Assembly: GCF_050749885.1 (NCBI RefSeq)
Contig: NZ_JBOIUB010000016.1
Location: 1-64,000, forward strand
Length of the DNA stretch: 64,000 nucleotides
From: Zooshikella sp050749885
GTDB lineage: Bacteria; Pseudomonadota; Gammaproteobacteria; Pseudomonadales; Zooshikellaceae
Direction: 5' to 3'
The translations under genes were made by a program, and so were the position numbers. Below, in pieces: positions 36,996 through 45,954 of this stretch. The number at the start of each line of letters is the position of its first letter. Positions within the stretch are counted from its first letter, which is position 1. The notes beneath the pieces are model-generated. The model was not told where the DNA came from, ran no database searches, and saw only the letters and a list, made by a program, of their open reading frames with translations.

Positions 36996-37442
36996 ATGAC
37001 TCAGCAGCAAAAGTTACCACCAGGTATTCGGCCTACTGATAAGGTAGTACTGTTCGATGGTGTATGCACACTTTGCTCTGCATGGGCACGCTTTCTCATT
37101 CGGTTTGATCACAAACAAATATTCAAGTTAGCTACCGTTCAGTCTGCTGAAGGTCAGGCTATTCTTAAGTGGTTTGGGTTACCAACCGACACCTATAAAA
37201 CCATGATACTGATCGAAGACGCCTCACTTTATACTAAATCAACGGCTTTCTTCAGAGTGATGATGCGCTTACCACTTCCTTGGCCTATAACTTGTGTAGG
37301 CTGGATTGTACCCGCCTTTCTCCGAAACTGGTTTTATGATCGAATAGCCCTTAATCGTTACCTGTTGTTTGGCCGCAATGATACCTGTGTTATGCCAACC
37401 AAAGACCACTCATCAAGGTTTCTCAATGGTCAAACAGACTAA
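36996..37442 (+). CDS. DCC-family thiol-disulphide oxidoreductase-like protein (DUF393)
   Basis: 148 residues from the ATG at 36996. The DUF393 signature is present: KVVLFDGVCTLCSAWARFLI with the DxxCxxC motif, FKLATVQSAEGQAIL, and the C-terminal WFYDRIALNRYLLFGR. Members are thought to be redox-active but the substrate is unknown. The start at 36918 would add 26 residues without family likeness. It overlaps the DoxX-like gene by 17 bases, so the pair is an operon. Confidence 0.85.
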   Translation: MTQQQKLPPGIRPTDKVVLFDGVCTLCSAWARFLIRFDHKQIFKLATVQSAEGQAILKWFGLPTDTYKTMILIEDASLYTKSTAFFRVMMRLPLPWPITCVGWIVPAFLRNWFYDRIALNRYLLFGRNDTCVMPTKDHSSRFLNGQTD

Positions 37443-37842
37443 TTCTCTGGCCTACCTCCTCTGTCGTACAACAATTTCTTTTATCTGGTTATATCATGGC
37501 TTGATTCCCAAGCTTTTATGGCCTCATAAGGATGAGATAGCCATGAATATGACACTAGGCCTATCTTATGATGAAGCATTAGCGGTTGCACAGGTTGGAG
37601 GTCTGCTGGAAATAGGCATGGCAATCATTTTGTTGTTTTTTTGGCAAAAAAAATGGCCATTAGTCGCTACCGCTGCCGCCATGGTTGGGCTACTTATCTT
37701 TGTAACTATCGCAACACCTCAACTGTTAACGGGAGCATTTAATCCTGTAACCACCAATATCAGTGTATTTGTTCTAGCTTTCACGGCATTAATACTTCAC
37801 CAGCCGACGAAAATGACTCAAGGTAGTTATAATAAGGTATAA
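37426..37842 (+). CDS. DoxX-like membrane protein
   Basis: 138 residues from the ATG at 37426, overlapping the DCC gene end. Four membrane segments; TISFIWLYHGLIPKLLW is the recognisable DoxX-like opening, then a GGLLEIGMAIILLFF helix. DoxX-type proteins act with thiol or redox partners, which suits the DCC neighbour. Substrate unknown. Confidence 0.8.
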   Translation: MVKQTNSLAYLLCRTTISFIWLYHGLIPKLLWPHKDEIAMNMTLGLSYDEALAVAQVGGLLEIGMAIILLFFWQKKWPLVATAAAMVGLLIFVTIATPQLLTGAFNPVTTNISVFVLAFTALILHQPTKMTQGSYNKV

Positions 37843-37908
37843 CATACCAAACATCTCATAGATCAGCTCAATGACATCGCTATTGATTATTTCCCAAAAA
37901 GGTAAAGT

Positions 37909-38886
37909 ATGATTGTTCCAAAATACTGGTCTGAATCGAAAATCACAAAAAATGTAAATGGAAAACAGGTTACAATCAAACGATTTGGTTGGTCAGATAT
38001 CAGTGAAGCAGAGGCAAATGAGCATGCAAAGGAAAGAGTGAAAGATGCTGAAAAGTTACTGGATACAAAAGGCGATGTAAGACGTATTGATCATAAGGTA
38101 GCTTATAATGGTGCTGAAGGTCTACCAATACGAGAGGAAGTCATTTCAACTCATAGGGATAATGTTATCACTAGAAATAGCTATGGATCTTTATGTATAA
38201 ATACACCTAACGTATTTTTTTCTGACATTGATATAGATAATACACCCACATTTTCATTTAATTTTATATCGACAGTGATACTGCTAAGTTTAACCATATT
38301 CATAGGTATTATATCATCTTCATAGTTATTTTTTGGAATTATTCTTTTTATCTCGATATTCTCAGTTTCGCCTTTAGCTAAATTCCTTTGGAAAATAAAA
38401 TCATCCATCATAGGATCTCCAAAAACACAGTCCTTAGAAAAAATAAAAAATGTTTCAAGAAAATATCCAGAGTTACACCTTAGGGTATATAAGACGCCAG
38501 TAGGCTTTAGGGTTCTTGTCATGAATAAAACATTTAACCCTAGAGATGAATCTACCTTAAAGCTTCTCAATGAATTAAATACTGATAAACGATATATATT
38601 GATGTGTAAGAACCAAAACTGTTTCAGAGCAAGAATAAGCCCTAAACCTTGGCGTATAGGTGTAGATCGCTTGCGATCAACTCCTGGAGTATGGCCTGTT
38701 AAAAAACAGCATATGGAAACTCGAATAAAATGGGTAAAAGAATATGAAAAGAAAGCAAAACAATACGCTTCATGCCATTTCTTAATGCAGCTTGGTAACA
38801 ATGATATCGATCCAAAAGCAGAGGCAGTCAGAGCTATACATGATAAACATTCAAAAGCAGCTATAGATAATTTAATTTTGGCTTAG
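37909..38886 (+). pseudogene. Conserved membrane protein gene interrupted by one in-frame TAG
   Basis: Two ORFs in the same frame, 37909-38325 and the part ending at 38886, are separated only by a TAG at 38323-38325; after it the frame continues LFFGIILFISIFSVSPLAKF without another stop. Read through, the product has ~325 residues: a polar N-terminal domain (IKRFGWSDISEAEANEHAKE; AYNGAEGLPIREEV), two membrane segments on either side of the TAG, and a cytoplasmic C-terminal domain with MCKNQNCFRARISPKPWRIG. The ribosome site AAAGGT is intact and both halves keep coding character. A nonsense mutation is most likely; a sequencing error or real read-through is possible. Family unnamed. Confidence 0.8.
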
Positions 38887-38892
38887 AAGGTA
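38851..38892 (+). repeat. 3'-end sequence duplicated at 41831
   Basis: The last codons and stop of the interrupted gene (TATAGATAATTTA, then GCTTAGAAGG) reappear with few differences at 41831-41877. Both encode IDNL.LA followed by TAG. Confidence 0.7.
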
Positions 38893-39193
38893 CAGGATGT
38901 TTGCTTGACATTTCTATACCGTTAGTAAACTGATTTTTGAGTGACTTGCTTGGCTTTTAAAACCAACGCTAATACAGGCTTTTACGAGTTAGAACTCATA
39001 CAAATGGCTAAAATCATAGTCATCAGAGTGAAGCAGCACCTGTCAAAAACGCGATTTACTGGAAACTTCTCAAGGGGCGACTTATAAAGACGCCTGCTAC
39101 AAAAATGTTTGCAATCACTGAAACATTCTATTACTATCCGGACCAATTATCAGAATGTTGCATTAAACTTATTCAACTTAAACAGACTTTGAA

Positions 39194-39325
39194 ATGAAAT
39201 CATTACTTACACAAGCCAATTCAAGACTCACTTTGCATAGCTTAAAAGCTGTGAAAAGTGCTGTGTGCTATGTAATGACATCTATTGTAAGCATTTTAAT
39301 TTTTAATAAACGATTGCCTTCTTAA
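39194..39325 (+). CDS. Candidate small protein upstream of terminator
   Basis: 43 codons, MKSLLTQANSRLTLHSLKAV with a hydrophobic stretch (AVCYVMTSIVSILIF) and a basic end. No good ribosome site. It is followed 17 bases on by a hairpin and a terminator, so a short transcript carrying it is conceivable. Unrecognised; may be chance. Confidence 0.25.
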   Translation: MKSLLTQANSRLTLHSLKAVKSAVCYVMTSIVSILIFNKRLPS

Positions 39326-39341
39326 TTTATAAAGAATTCAA

Positions 39342-39398
39342 GGAGGCTTAGGCCTCCACAAGAACCCTGGTAGGCCTAACAACCACCAGGGTTTTTTT
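39342..39398 (+). terminator. Tandem hairpins ending in a strong terminator
   Basis: A first stem GGAGGC/GCCTCC (39342-39357) is followed by AACCCTGGT paired with ACCAGGGTT (39363-39371 with 39385-39393) and seven Ts. The self-complementary word TAGGCCTA in the loop is shared with the first hairpin (TTAGGCCT), so alternative pairing is possible. It ends an upstream short RNA, or acts as an attenuator for EF-G 200 bases downstream. Confidence 0.75.
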
Positions 39399-39420
39399 AT
39401 TCCCTAAAAAAGGGATCAAT

Positions 39421-39519
39421 ATGAAAACCTACGACAAGCTAATAGAAAAAATAGAGTACCGCCAGGGGTTCGTCCGCCTGTGCGACACTCTTGGCTGCGT
39501 GGGGTTAAGAATATTTTAG
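39421..39519 (+). CDS. Candidate leader peptide of the EF-G paralogue
   Basis: A 32-codon ORF with a good ribosome site (AAGGGATCAAT then ATG): MKTYDKLIEKIEYRQGFVRL, CDTLGCVG and a short end. The GC content is well above that of the surroundings. Its 3' half and the following bases form nested stems: GCCTGTG (39476-39482) with CACAGGC (39535-39541), and GCGTGGGG (39497-39504) with CCTCACGC (39520-39527). It ends 76 bases before the EF-G start. The layout suits translational attenuation by ribosome stalling, which is inference. A free-standing small protein is the alternative. Confidence 0.5.
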   Translation: MKTYDKLIEKIEYRQGFVRLCDTLGCVGLRIF

Positions 39520-39539
39520 CCTCACGCTGAATTCCACAG

Positions 39540-39570
39540 GCAAATGGTTGGGAGTTCAATTCCCATTTGC
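39540..39570 (+). promoter_or_regulatory. Hairpin just upstream of EF-G
   Basis: GCAAATGG pairs with CCATTTGC (8 bp) around a 15-base loop; an inner GGGA/TCCC pairing is an alternative. Bases 39540-39541 are shared with the outer stem of the leader (CACAGGC), so the two structures exclude each other. It ends 25 bases before the EF-G ATG. Confidence 0.5.
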
Positions 39571-39595
39571 TAGGTATTCGCAAAAAGAGTCTAAA

Positions 39596-41668
39596 ATGAA
39601 AGTCAATAAATTACACAATTTAGGAATAATTGCTCACGTTGACGCGGGAAAGACAACTTTCACCGAAAGACTGTTATTTGTCACAGGTAAACGTCATTTT
39701 ACCGGAGAGGTCCATAATGGTGAAAGTATGATGGATCATCGACAACAAGAAAAAGACCGTGGCATCACTATTGAAAGTGCCGCTACTTCTATTTTTTGGA
39801 ATGATGCTCAACTTAATATTATCGACACTCCAGGACACATTGATTTTAATATCGAAGTTAACCGCTCCTTGCGTGTTTTAGATGGCGCTGTTGTTGTATT
39901 TGATGCTGTCGCTGGTGTAGAGCCTCAAACTGAAGTTAATTGGATTCTAGCAGACAAATATCGGGTACCCCGTATTGGTCTGATTAATAAAATGGATCGT
40001 ATGGGCGCTAATTTCTCTAAGGTAGTGCAGCAAATGGATAACACGTTTGTACAAAAACCACTGCCCTTACAGGTGCCTATTGTTGAAGATAATGGCTTTA
40101 CTGGGATCATTGATTTAATCAATATGCTCTCTGTTCAGTGGAGTAATTTAAATCAAATTGATGATTTTGTAATTGCAGAGATATCAGAGCAGTATCAAGT
40201 TGAAGCAGAGTTGGCCCGTGAACAATTAATAGAAAGGTTAGCTACTGAAGATGAGGCTATTTTAGAGTATTGGGCAGAAGGCCAAACACTCACTAATTCT
40301 GAGTTGGTGGCAGCCATTAGACGGCAAACTATAGCAGGCAAAATAGTACCTATTTTTGCAGCATCGGCCTATAAAAATATCGGTATTCAGCCTTTGTTGG
40401 ATGCTATTACCCAGTATTTACCAACACCAAAAGAGCGACCAGAAAGTGTTGATAACCTAAATCAAAAACTGGTAACTCACGATCTTGATGGTGCTTTTGC
40501 AGCTTTAGTGTTTAAGGTAGTGAATGATCCTCACGGGTCTTTGGCATATACCCGAGTATATCGAGGACAACTGCAACGTGCTGATAGAGTACTAAATACT
40601 CGAACTAATAAAGCACAAAAGGTTGGCCCTATTTATGAAATGCACGCCAATATCCGTACAGAAAAATCAACTATGATCAGTGGTGATATAGTGGCTATTG
40701 CAGGGCTAAAAGACGTACAAACTGGAGATACCCTATGTGCAGAAGATATGCCCGTTGCTTTTGAAACTATCTCAGTACCTGAACCAGTAATGGAGATTGC
40801 AATAGAGCCCAGGGAACGTAAAAACCAAACTAAATTTAGCTTGGCATTGCAAATCCTGTGTCGTGAAGATCCTAGCTTGCAAATAAAAACAGATAGCCGT
40901 ACAGGACAAACCTGTTTAGCAGGCATGGGAGAATTACATTTGGAAATTGCCGTAGATCGTTTAAAAACTGATTTTGGCATTACAACCAGGGTTGGCGCTC
41001 CTCAAGTGGCATACCGGGAAACATTGATCAAAGCAACAGAGATTCATGCTTTGCATCGTAAGCAAACCGGTGGTCTTGGGCAATTTGCTGAAGTAAAACT
41101 ACAGTTTATCCCTTTTACAGAGGAAGAACTTAGTTCATCAAATACATATGAGGAAATAACATTTGAAAATAAAATTGTTGGAGGAGTTATCCCTCAAGAG
41201 TTTATCCCTGCAGTAGAGACAGGGATCCGTCAAAGTGCTAATGAAGGCATTATAAGCCACTATCCTTGTGGAGGTTTTAAAGTTGAGTTAATTGATGGTA
41301 GCTATCATCAAAATGATTCATCACAAATGGCCTTTTCATTAGTTGCAAAACAAGCGGTTAAGAAACTCAAGGAAATAGCCTGTATTCAATTACTAGAGCC
41401 CATAATGAAAATTGATATCAATATCCCATCTGAGTATATTGGTTCAGTTATTGGTGATCTTAACCGTCGGCGCGGACAGGTAATTGAACAAAATAGTGAG
41501 CTTCAACGGGCCGTTCTAAAAGCCCGAGCTCCATTAGCTGAAATGTTTGGCTACATTGGCTGTTTACGAGCTATCACTGCAGGACGAGGACAATTTACCA
41601 TGTCCTTTTCCCATTATGAGACCGTTCCAAAGGTGCTAGTCACAAATATTATAGGAGATGAAAAATAA
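39596..41668 (+). CDS. Elongation factor G paralogue
   Basis: 690 residues; a complete translational GTPase that should act on the ribosome. G1 AHVDAGKTT, switch region MDHRQQEKDRGITIESAAT, G3 DTPGHIDF, G4 NKMD, then domains II-V including GMGELHLEIAVDRLK and MFGYIGCLRAITAGRGQFTM. The ATG at 39596 starts MKVNKLHNLGIIAHVDAG; a TTG at 39548 adds residues with no EF-G likeness. No rpsL/rpsG/tuf genes accompany it, so it is not the str-operon copy, and its switch region differs from standard EF-G. By analogy such extra copies serve in antibiotic tolerance or special growth states; that is not shown here. Confidence 0.9.
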   Translation: MKVNKLHNLGIIAHVDAGKTTFTERLLFVTGKRHFTGEVHNGESMMDHRQQEKDRGITIESAATSIFWNDAQLNIIDTPGHIDFNIEVNRSLRVLDGAVVVFDAVAGVEPQTEVNWILADKYRVPRIGLINKMDRMGANFSKVVQQMDNTFVQKPLPLQVPIVEDNGFTGIIDLINMLSVQWSNLNQIDDFVIAEISEQYQVEAELAREQLIERLATEDEAILEYWAEGQTLTNSELVAAIRRQTIAGKIVPIFAASAYKNIGIQPLLDAITQYLPTPKERPESVDNLNQKLVTHDLDGAFAALVFKVVNDPHGSLAYTRVYRGQLQRADRVLNTRTNKAQKVGPIYEMHANIRTEKSTMISGDIVAIAGLKDVQTGDTLCAEDMPVAFETISVPEPVMEIAIEPRERKNQTKFSLALQILCREDPSLQIKTDSRTGQTCLAGMGELHLEIAVDRLKTDFGITTRVGAPQVAYRETLIKATEIHALHRKQTGGLGQFAEVKLQFIPFTEEELSSSNTYEEITFENKIVGGVIPQEFIPAVETGIRQSANEGIISHYPCGGFKVELIDGSYHQNDSSQMAFSLVAKQAVKKLKEIACIQLLEPIMKIDINIPSEYIGSVIGDLNRRRGQVIEQNSELQRAVLKARAPLAEMFGYIGCLRAITAGRGQFTMSFSHYETVPKVLVTNIIGDEK

Positions 41669-42486
41669 TCACAAAAAGGCTGCCAGTTTTGGTGGCCTTT
41701 ATTCTATTTTGGCTGTCAAGCTGGATGATAAAAGTCACAACAAATAAAGCGTAGTAAAAGAGATATAGTTCAAAATCAAATTAAGCTTCGTGATTTCGGA
41801 TAATAAGCTCAATTGGTATTAGAAAAGTCAACAAAAAGCAATTATAGATAATTTAAGTTTAGCTTAGAAGGAAAGGAGAAGGTTATCAAAAGCACTCTCA
41901 TAAAATCGTTTCTAGACTTTATGGTAGTCATGCTGAGTGCTGAATGAACGATCACACCAACTGATTATTTTTTAATCAAAAAACCTGGGAGCTGGCTGGA
42001 TTGTAAAAAACTATCACGCTGGGTCAAAGCTTGCGATAAAACCCCATATACTCCTCTATTGATAATCTATTACTTCTACATCAACTAAGTCTAGTTCACT
42101 CTATTTTAAATCATACCCAAACTTGCACCAAAGTACAAACAAATAAGACTCTAATTGGCTAGACAGCTTCACTAAATTGACGTAGCATCAACAGCTTATA
42201 TAACTTATCATTACTCTATATATAAAGTTAGGCGTTTATTATGTATGTATTCTTTTGAACAAAAAATAACTGAAAAAATTTAGTTGTAAAGCTTGATAAA
42301 CTAAAAGCATTTTTAGCTAAGACTAGAAACTAAAGTGATGCTTTTTATTAGTACTGTTATTCAATATAACAGACACTTGGCTTAACTAGAGCATTTATCA
42401 CCTGCTGACAACTAAATACTTCTCAATTACCTTGCTATATAGCCAAGGTGTGTATTGTATTTTCAGTTATTTTGGGTGTTCAAAAT
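41669..42486. other. Gene-free interval after EF-G
   Basis: About 800 AT-rich bases. The only recognisable item is the copy of the interrupted gene's 3' end at 41831-41877. No other supportable gene or strong terminator is seen. Confidence 0.5.
41831..41877 (+). repeat. Relic copy of the 38886 gene 3' end
   Basis: ACAAAAAGCAATTATAGATA followed by ATTTAAGTTTAGCTTAGAAG closely matches 38851-38892 (one indel and a few substitutions) and likewise reads IDNLSLA before TAG. Upstream similarity ends at once, so only the tail of the gene is present. Confidence 0.65.
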
Positions 42487-43086
42487 ATGGATACTAACAT
42501 TTTACTTTCATATGCACTTGTATGTGTTATTTCTGCTGCTACTCCAGGACCAGGAACGTTGGCAGTATTAGCGCAAAGTATTCGCTTTGGTTTAAGACAG
42601 ACTTTGCCTTTAATTGTAGGCATTCAATTAGGATTGTTTCTAATTTCTATAGCAGCTGTAAGTGGATTAGCTGTTGTTTTTAAAAACTCAATAATTCTAT
42701 ATAATATTATTCAATATATAGGTTTGATTTACCTACTATATCTCGGTACTCTTTCATTAATAGCAGCATATAAAAACACTAAGATATCAGAGCCTGCAAT
42801 GGGTAGTTTTTCGTTAAAACATGGACTAATCATCACCTGTATCAGTCCTAAAACGTTATTATTCTTTGCGTCATTTTTTCCTTTATTTATACGTAACGAA
42901 CTTTCTTATTTAGAGCAAGTTTCATGGCTAATCAGCATTTTATTAATCATTACACTATCAGTTCATTTACTTTATTCTATCATTATGGTGAAAATATCAT
43001 GGGTAGTTTATGAGTACGCTAAAATATTTAACTTCATAGTTGGAATTTTATTTATTATTTTAGTGATACTACTTGCTGTTAGCTAA
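42487..43086 (+). CDS. LysE-family amino-acid exporter (RhtB type)
   Basis: 199 residues, about six membrane helices. The start LLSYALVCVISAATPGPGTL carries the LysE/RhtB signature (ATPGPG), then IRFGLRQTLPLIVGIQLGL and ITCISPKTLLFFASFFPLF, the second family motif. Members export amino acids or homoserine lactones. I chose the ATG at 42487; a longer start at 42448 has an odd hydrophobic prefix. A terminator follows. Confidence 0.88.
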   Translation: MDTNILLSYALVCVISAATPGPGTLAVLAQSIRFGLRQTLPLIVGIQLGLFLISIAAVSGLAVVFKNSIILYNIIQYIGLIYLLYLGTLSLIAAYKNTKISEPAMGSFSLKHGLIITCISPKTLLFFASFFPLFIRNELSYLEQVSWLISILLIITLSVHLLYSIIMVKISWVVYEYAKIFNFIVGILFIILVILLAVS

Positions 43087-43103
43087 ATCACAGGTAAATC
43101 CTT

Positions 43104-43121
43104 GGGCCTGAAAATAGGCCC
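43104..43121 (+). terminator. Terminator of the LysE-type gene
   Basis: GGGCCT and AGGCCC pair around GAAAAT, then ATTCTTTCTT. Confidence 0.65.
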
Positions 43122-43812
43122 ATTCTTTCTTATCACCTCGGTAAGTATGTTTAATTATTAAAAATGCCCTTAACACTGTCATTCTCTAATAACTGCTATT
43201 TCAGTAGGAAAGTTAATAAAACACCGCATTATTCAAACAATTTATTTTTACAGCCTTAACATTAAAATAAAACTCAAAACATAATAAATATATTTATACT
43301 CAGACAATAATTTCCAATTATTCAATATGTTCCCAAAGTCAACATTAATTTTTGTCAAACTCTCTGTTAAAATTAAACTGAATTCTCCCTTCGCGTTCGA
43401 GCATGAATTTTCACTTCTTACCGTGTAGCAACTCTATCCAAACCCCCATACTGTTTTACAGTACCAGCTTTTATCACTAATACCTGATCATCTAAACAAG
43501 AATATCTAATAAGACACATTGTGTGATTTTTAACCACAAACTGATTACACTGATTTAAGTCAAAGTATTCAGCTCGCAAATTTTCTTCTTTGATATACCA
43601 TATTTAGTAGTAAGTCATACCAAAGTTACAACATCTTGTAGTATATCCAAAAGCCACTACCTATCAGGGTAGTTGCGATGTTTCTGTTGAGTACACTAAA
43701 CAATGTGCGATTTAAGTACTACATATGTGCTCGATACAAAACATTGGTTAAAAATCACCCAGTAAAGCTGATTGTTCAACGTCGTTATTGAAGAAAGTTG
43801 TGAGGAAATCAA
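43122..43812. other. Long upstream region of nrdDG
   Basis: About 690 bases with no gene. It includes an FNR-like site (43550-43563) and a hairpin ACTACC/GGTAGT (43656-43673) within an outer ACATC/GATGT pair (43631-43635 with 43677-43681), which may be a leader structure. Confidence 0.5.
43550..43563. promoter_or_regulatory. FNR-like site upstream of nrdD
   Basis: CTGATTTAAGTCAA matches the FNR consensus TTGAT-N4-ATCAA at 8 of 10 positions. It lies ~250 bases before nrdD, an anaerobic gene where FNR control is expected. With no mapped start site this is a suggestion. Confidence 0.4.
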
Positions 43813-45933
43813 GTGAAGCCCATTGTTATCAAGCGTGATGGCTGTCGTGTACCGTTTGATTCTCAGCGCATTAAAGAGGCAATCTTACGTGCTTGTATTG
43901 CAGTAAACTGTAAAGATGATGCTTATGCTGAGTGGGTAGCCAAAAATGTTAGCTTACAACTTAACACGCTTGATGAAGTAGATATTCAAGAGATTCAAAA
44001 CGCGGTTGAAAACCAGCTTATGCAGGGGCCCTATAAAGGTTTAGCCCGCTCATATATAGAATATCGCCATGACCGCGACATCATGCGTGAACGTACCAGC
44101 CGGCTCAATATCGAAATTCGTGGACTCATTGAACAAACCAATGCTGCTATTCTCAATGAAAATGCGAATAAAGACAGTAAAGTTATCCCCACCCAACGAG
44201 ACTTGCTGGCAGGTATAGTTGCCAAACATTATGCCTTACAACATATGTTACCTAAGCCCATAGCCCAGGCACATAAAGAGGGTGATATACACTATCATGA
44301 TCTGGACTACGCACCTTTCTTTCCCATGTTCAACTGCATGCTTATTGACTTGAAAGGCATGTTGACTCATGGCTTTAAAATGGGCAATGCAGAAATTGAA
44401 ACGCCAAAGTCTATTTCTACTGCAACAGCCGTAACAGCTCAAATTATTGCCCAGGTAGCCAGCCATATATACGGTGGTACCACTATTAATCGTATAGATG
44501 AAATACTAGCCCCTTATGTAAAAGCCAGCTATACCAAACACCTTAAAGTAGCTCAGGAATGGGATATCAAAGACCCTGATGCTTTTGCTAAAGCGCGTAC
44601 CGAAAAAGAGTGCTTTGATGCTTTTCAATCACTTGAGTATGAAGTGAACACACTCCATACTGCCAACGGACAAACGCCTTTTGTTACCTTTGGCTTTGGT
44701 CTTGGTACTTCATGGGAAGCTCGTCTTATACAGCAATCTATTCTCAAAAACCGCATTGCTGGGTTAGGTAAAAATAAGAAAACAGCTGTATTCCCCAAAT
44801 TAGTCTTTGCAATTAAAGCTGGAGTGAATCATCAGGCTGGTGATTCAAACTACGATATAAAACAGTTAGCACTTGAGTGTGCAGCTAAGCGTATGTACCC
44901 AGACATACTCAATTATGAACAGGTTGAGCAGGTTACAGGTTCATTTAAAACACCTATGGGTTGCCGCAGCTTTTTAAGTGCTTATGCTGAAAATGGTGAA
45001 CTGGTCCATGATGGACGAAATAATTTAGGCGTTGTCAGCCTTAACTTGCCACGTATTGCCCTACAAGCAAAAGGGAACGAAACAACATTTTTCAAACTGT
45101 TAGAGCAACGACTTTGCTTAGCACGTAAAGCACTGGATACACGTATTGCGCGCCTGGAAAATGTTAAAGCCCGTATCGCTCCCATTCTCTACATGGAAGG
45201 TGCTTGTGGTGTACGTCTGAAAGCTGACGATAGTATTACAGAAATCTTCAAGAATGGCCGAGCGTCAATATCTCTAGGTTATATTGGTTTACATGAAACC
45301 GTTAATGCCCTTTATGGCACCAAGCAACATGTATTCGATAATAAAACATTGCAAGATAAAGCAATAGCTATCATACAACGGCTGCGTGATGCTGTTGATG
45401 CTTGGAAAACTGAAACAGGTTATGGCTTCAGCCTCTATAGCACACCAAGTGAAAACTTATGCCATCGTTTTTGTAAGCTAGACACTATAACTTTTGGTGT
45501 GGTTGATGGTGTCACTGATAAAGGTTATTACACTAACAGCTTCCATTTAGATGTGGAGAAAAAAGTTAACCCCTATGACAAAATTGACTTTGAGATGGTT
45601 TATCCTGCAATCGCTAACGGGGGCTTTATTTGCTATGGCGAATTCCCCAATATGCAGCGTAACGTAGAAGCCCTTGAAGGTGTCTGGGACTACAGCTATG
45701 ACCGCGTACCATACTATGGTACCAACACTCCTATTGATGAGTGCTACAGCTGCGGCTTTATGGGTGAGTTTTCCTGTACCAGTAAAGGTTTTGTGTGTCC
45801 TAAGTGTGGTAACCGAGACCCTGAAAAAGTATCAGTAATACGCCGAGTGTGTGGATACTTAGGGAGTCCTGATGCAAGACCGTTTAATGATGGTAAGCAG
45901 GAAGAAGTTAAACGTCGGGTTAAACACTTATAA
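43813..45933 (+). CDS. nrdD: Anaerobic ribonucleoside-triphosphate reductase
   Basis: 706 residues, starting at GTG with GAGGAAAT upstream. It makes dNTPs without oxygen by a glycyl radical. N-terminal ATP-cone (KRDGCRVPFDSQRIKEAI), catalytic barrel (EGDIHYHDLDYAPFFPMFNC; QTPFVTFGFGLGTSW), the C-terminal zinc site CYSCGFMGEFSC with CPKCGNRD, and the radical loop RRVCGYLG with Gly 681. Length and radical position agree with E. coli NrdD. nrdG follows at once. Confidence 0.98.
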   Translation: MKPIVIKRDGCRVPFDSQRIKEAILRACIAVNCKDDAYAEWVAKNVSLQLNTLDEVDIQEIQNAVENQLMQGPYKGLARSYIEYRHDRDIMRERTSRLNIEIRGLIEQTNAAILNENANKDSKVIPTQRDLLAGIVAKHYALQHMLPKPIAQAHKEGDIHYHDLDYAPFFPMFNCMLIDLKGMLTHGFKMGNAEIETPKSISTATAVTAQIIAQVASHIYGGTTINRIDEILAPYVKASYTKHLKVAQEWDIKDPDAFAKARTEKECFDAFQSLEYEVNTLHTANGQTPFVTFGFGLGTSWEARLIQQSILKNRIAGLGKNKKTAVFPKLVFAIKAGVNHQAGDSNYDIKQLALECAAKRMYPDILNYEQVEQVTGSFKTPMGCRSFLSAYAENGELVHDGRNNLGVVSLNLPRIALQAKGNETTFFKLLEQRLCLARKALDTRIARLENVKARIAPILYMEGACGVRLKADDSITEIFKNGRASISLGYIGLHETVNALYGTKQHVFDNKTLQDKAIAIIQRLRDAVDAWKTETGYGFSLYSTPSENLCHRFCKLDTITFGVVDGVTDKGYYTNSFHLDVEKKVNPYDKIDFEMVYPAIANGGFICYGEFPNMQRNVEALEGVWDYSYDRVPYYGTNTPIDECYSCGFMGEFSCTSKGFVCPKCGNRDPEKVSVIRRVCGYLGSPDARPFNDGKQEEVKRRVKHL

Positions 45934-45954
45934 GCTTTGCTTGACTCAATCACC

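Larger units (their letters stand above)
38893..39420. other. Intergenic region holding small ORF, hairpin and terminator
   Basis: No full gene. It contains a 43-codon ORF (39194-39325), a GGAGGC/GCCTCC hairpin (39342-39357) and a strong terminator (39363-39398), all upstream of the EF-G leader. Confidence 0.5.

Noticed and set aside
39540..39570. tRNA-like T-arm (GTTCAAT loop)
   Set aside because: The loop is one base out of register for a T-arm and there is no acceptor, D or anticodon arm.
41876..41950. Continuation of the duplicated gene tail after 41877
   Set aside because: Similarity stops after the shared stop codon region.
43715..43740. NrdR-box-like word near nrdD
   Set aside because: Only a partial match and no second box at the usual spacing.
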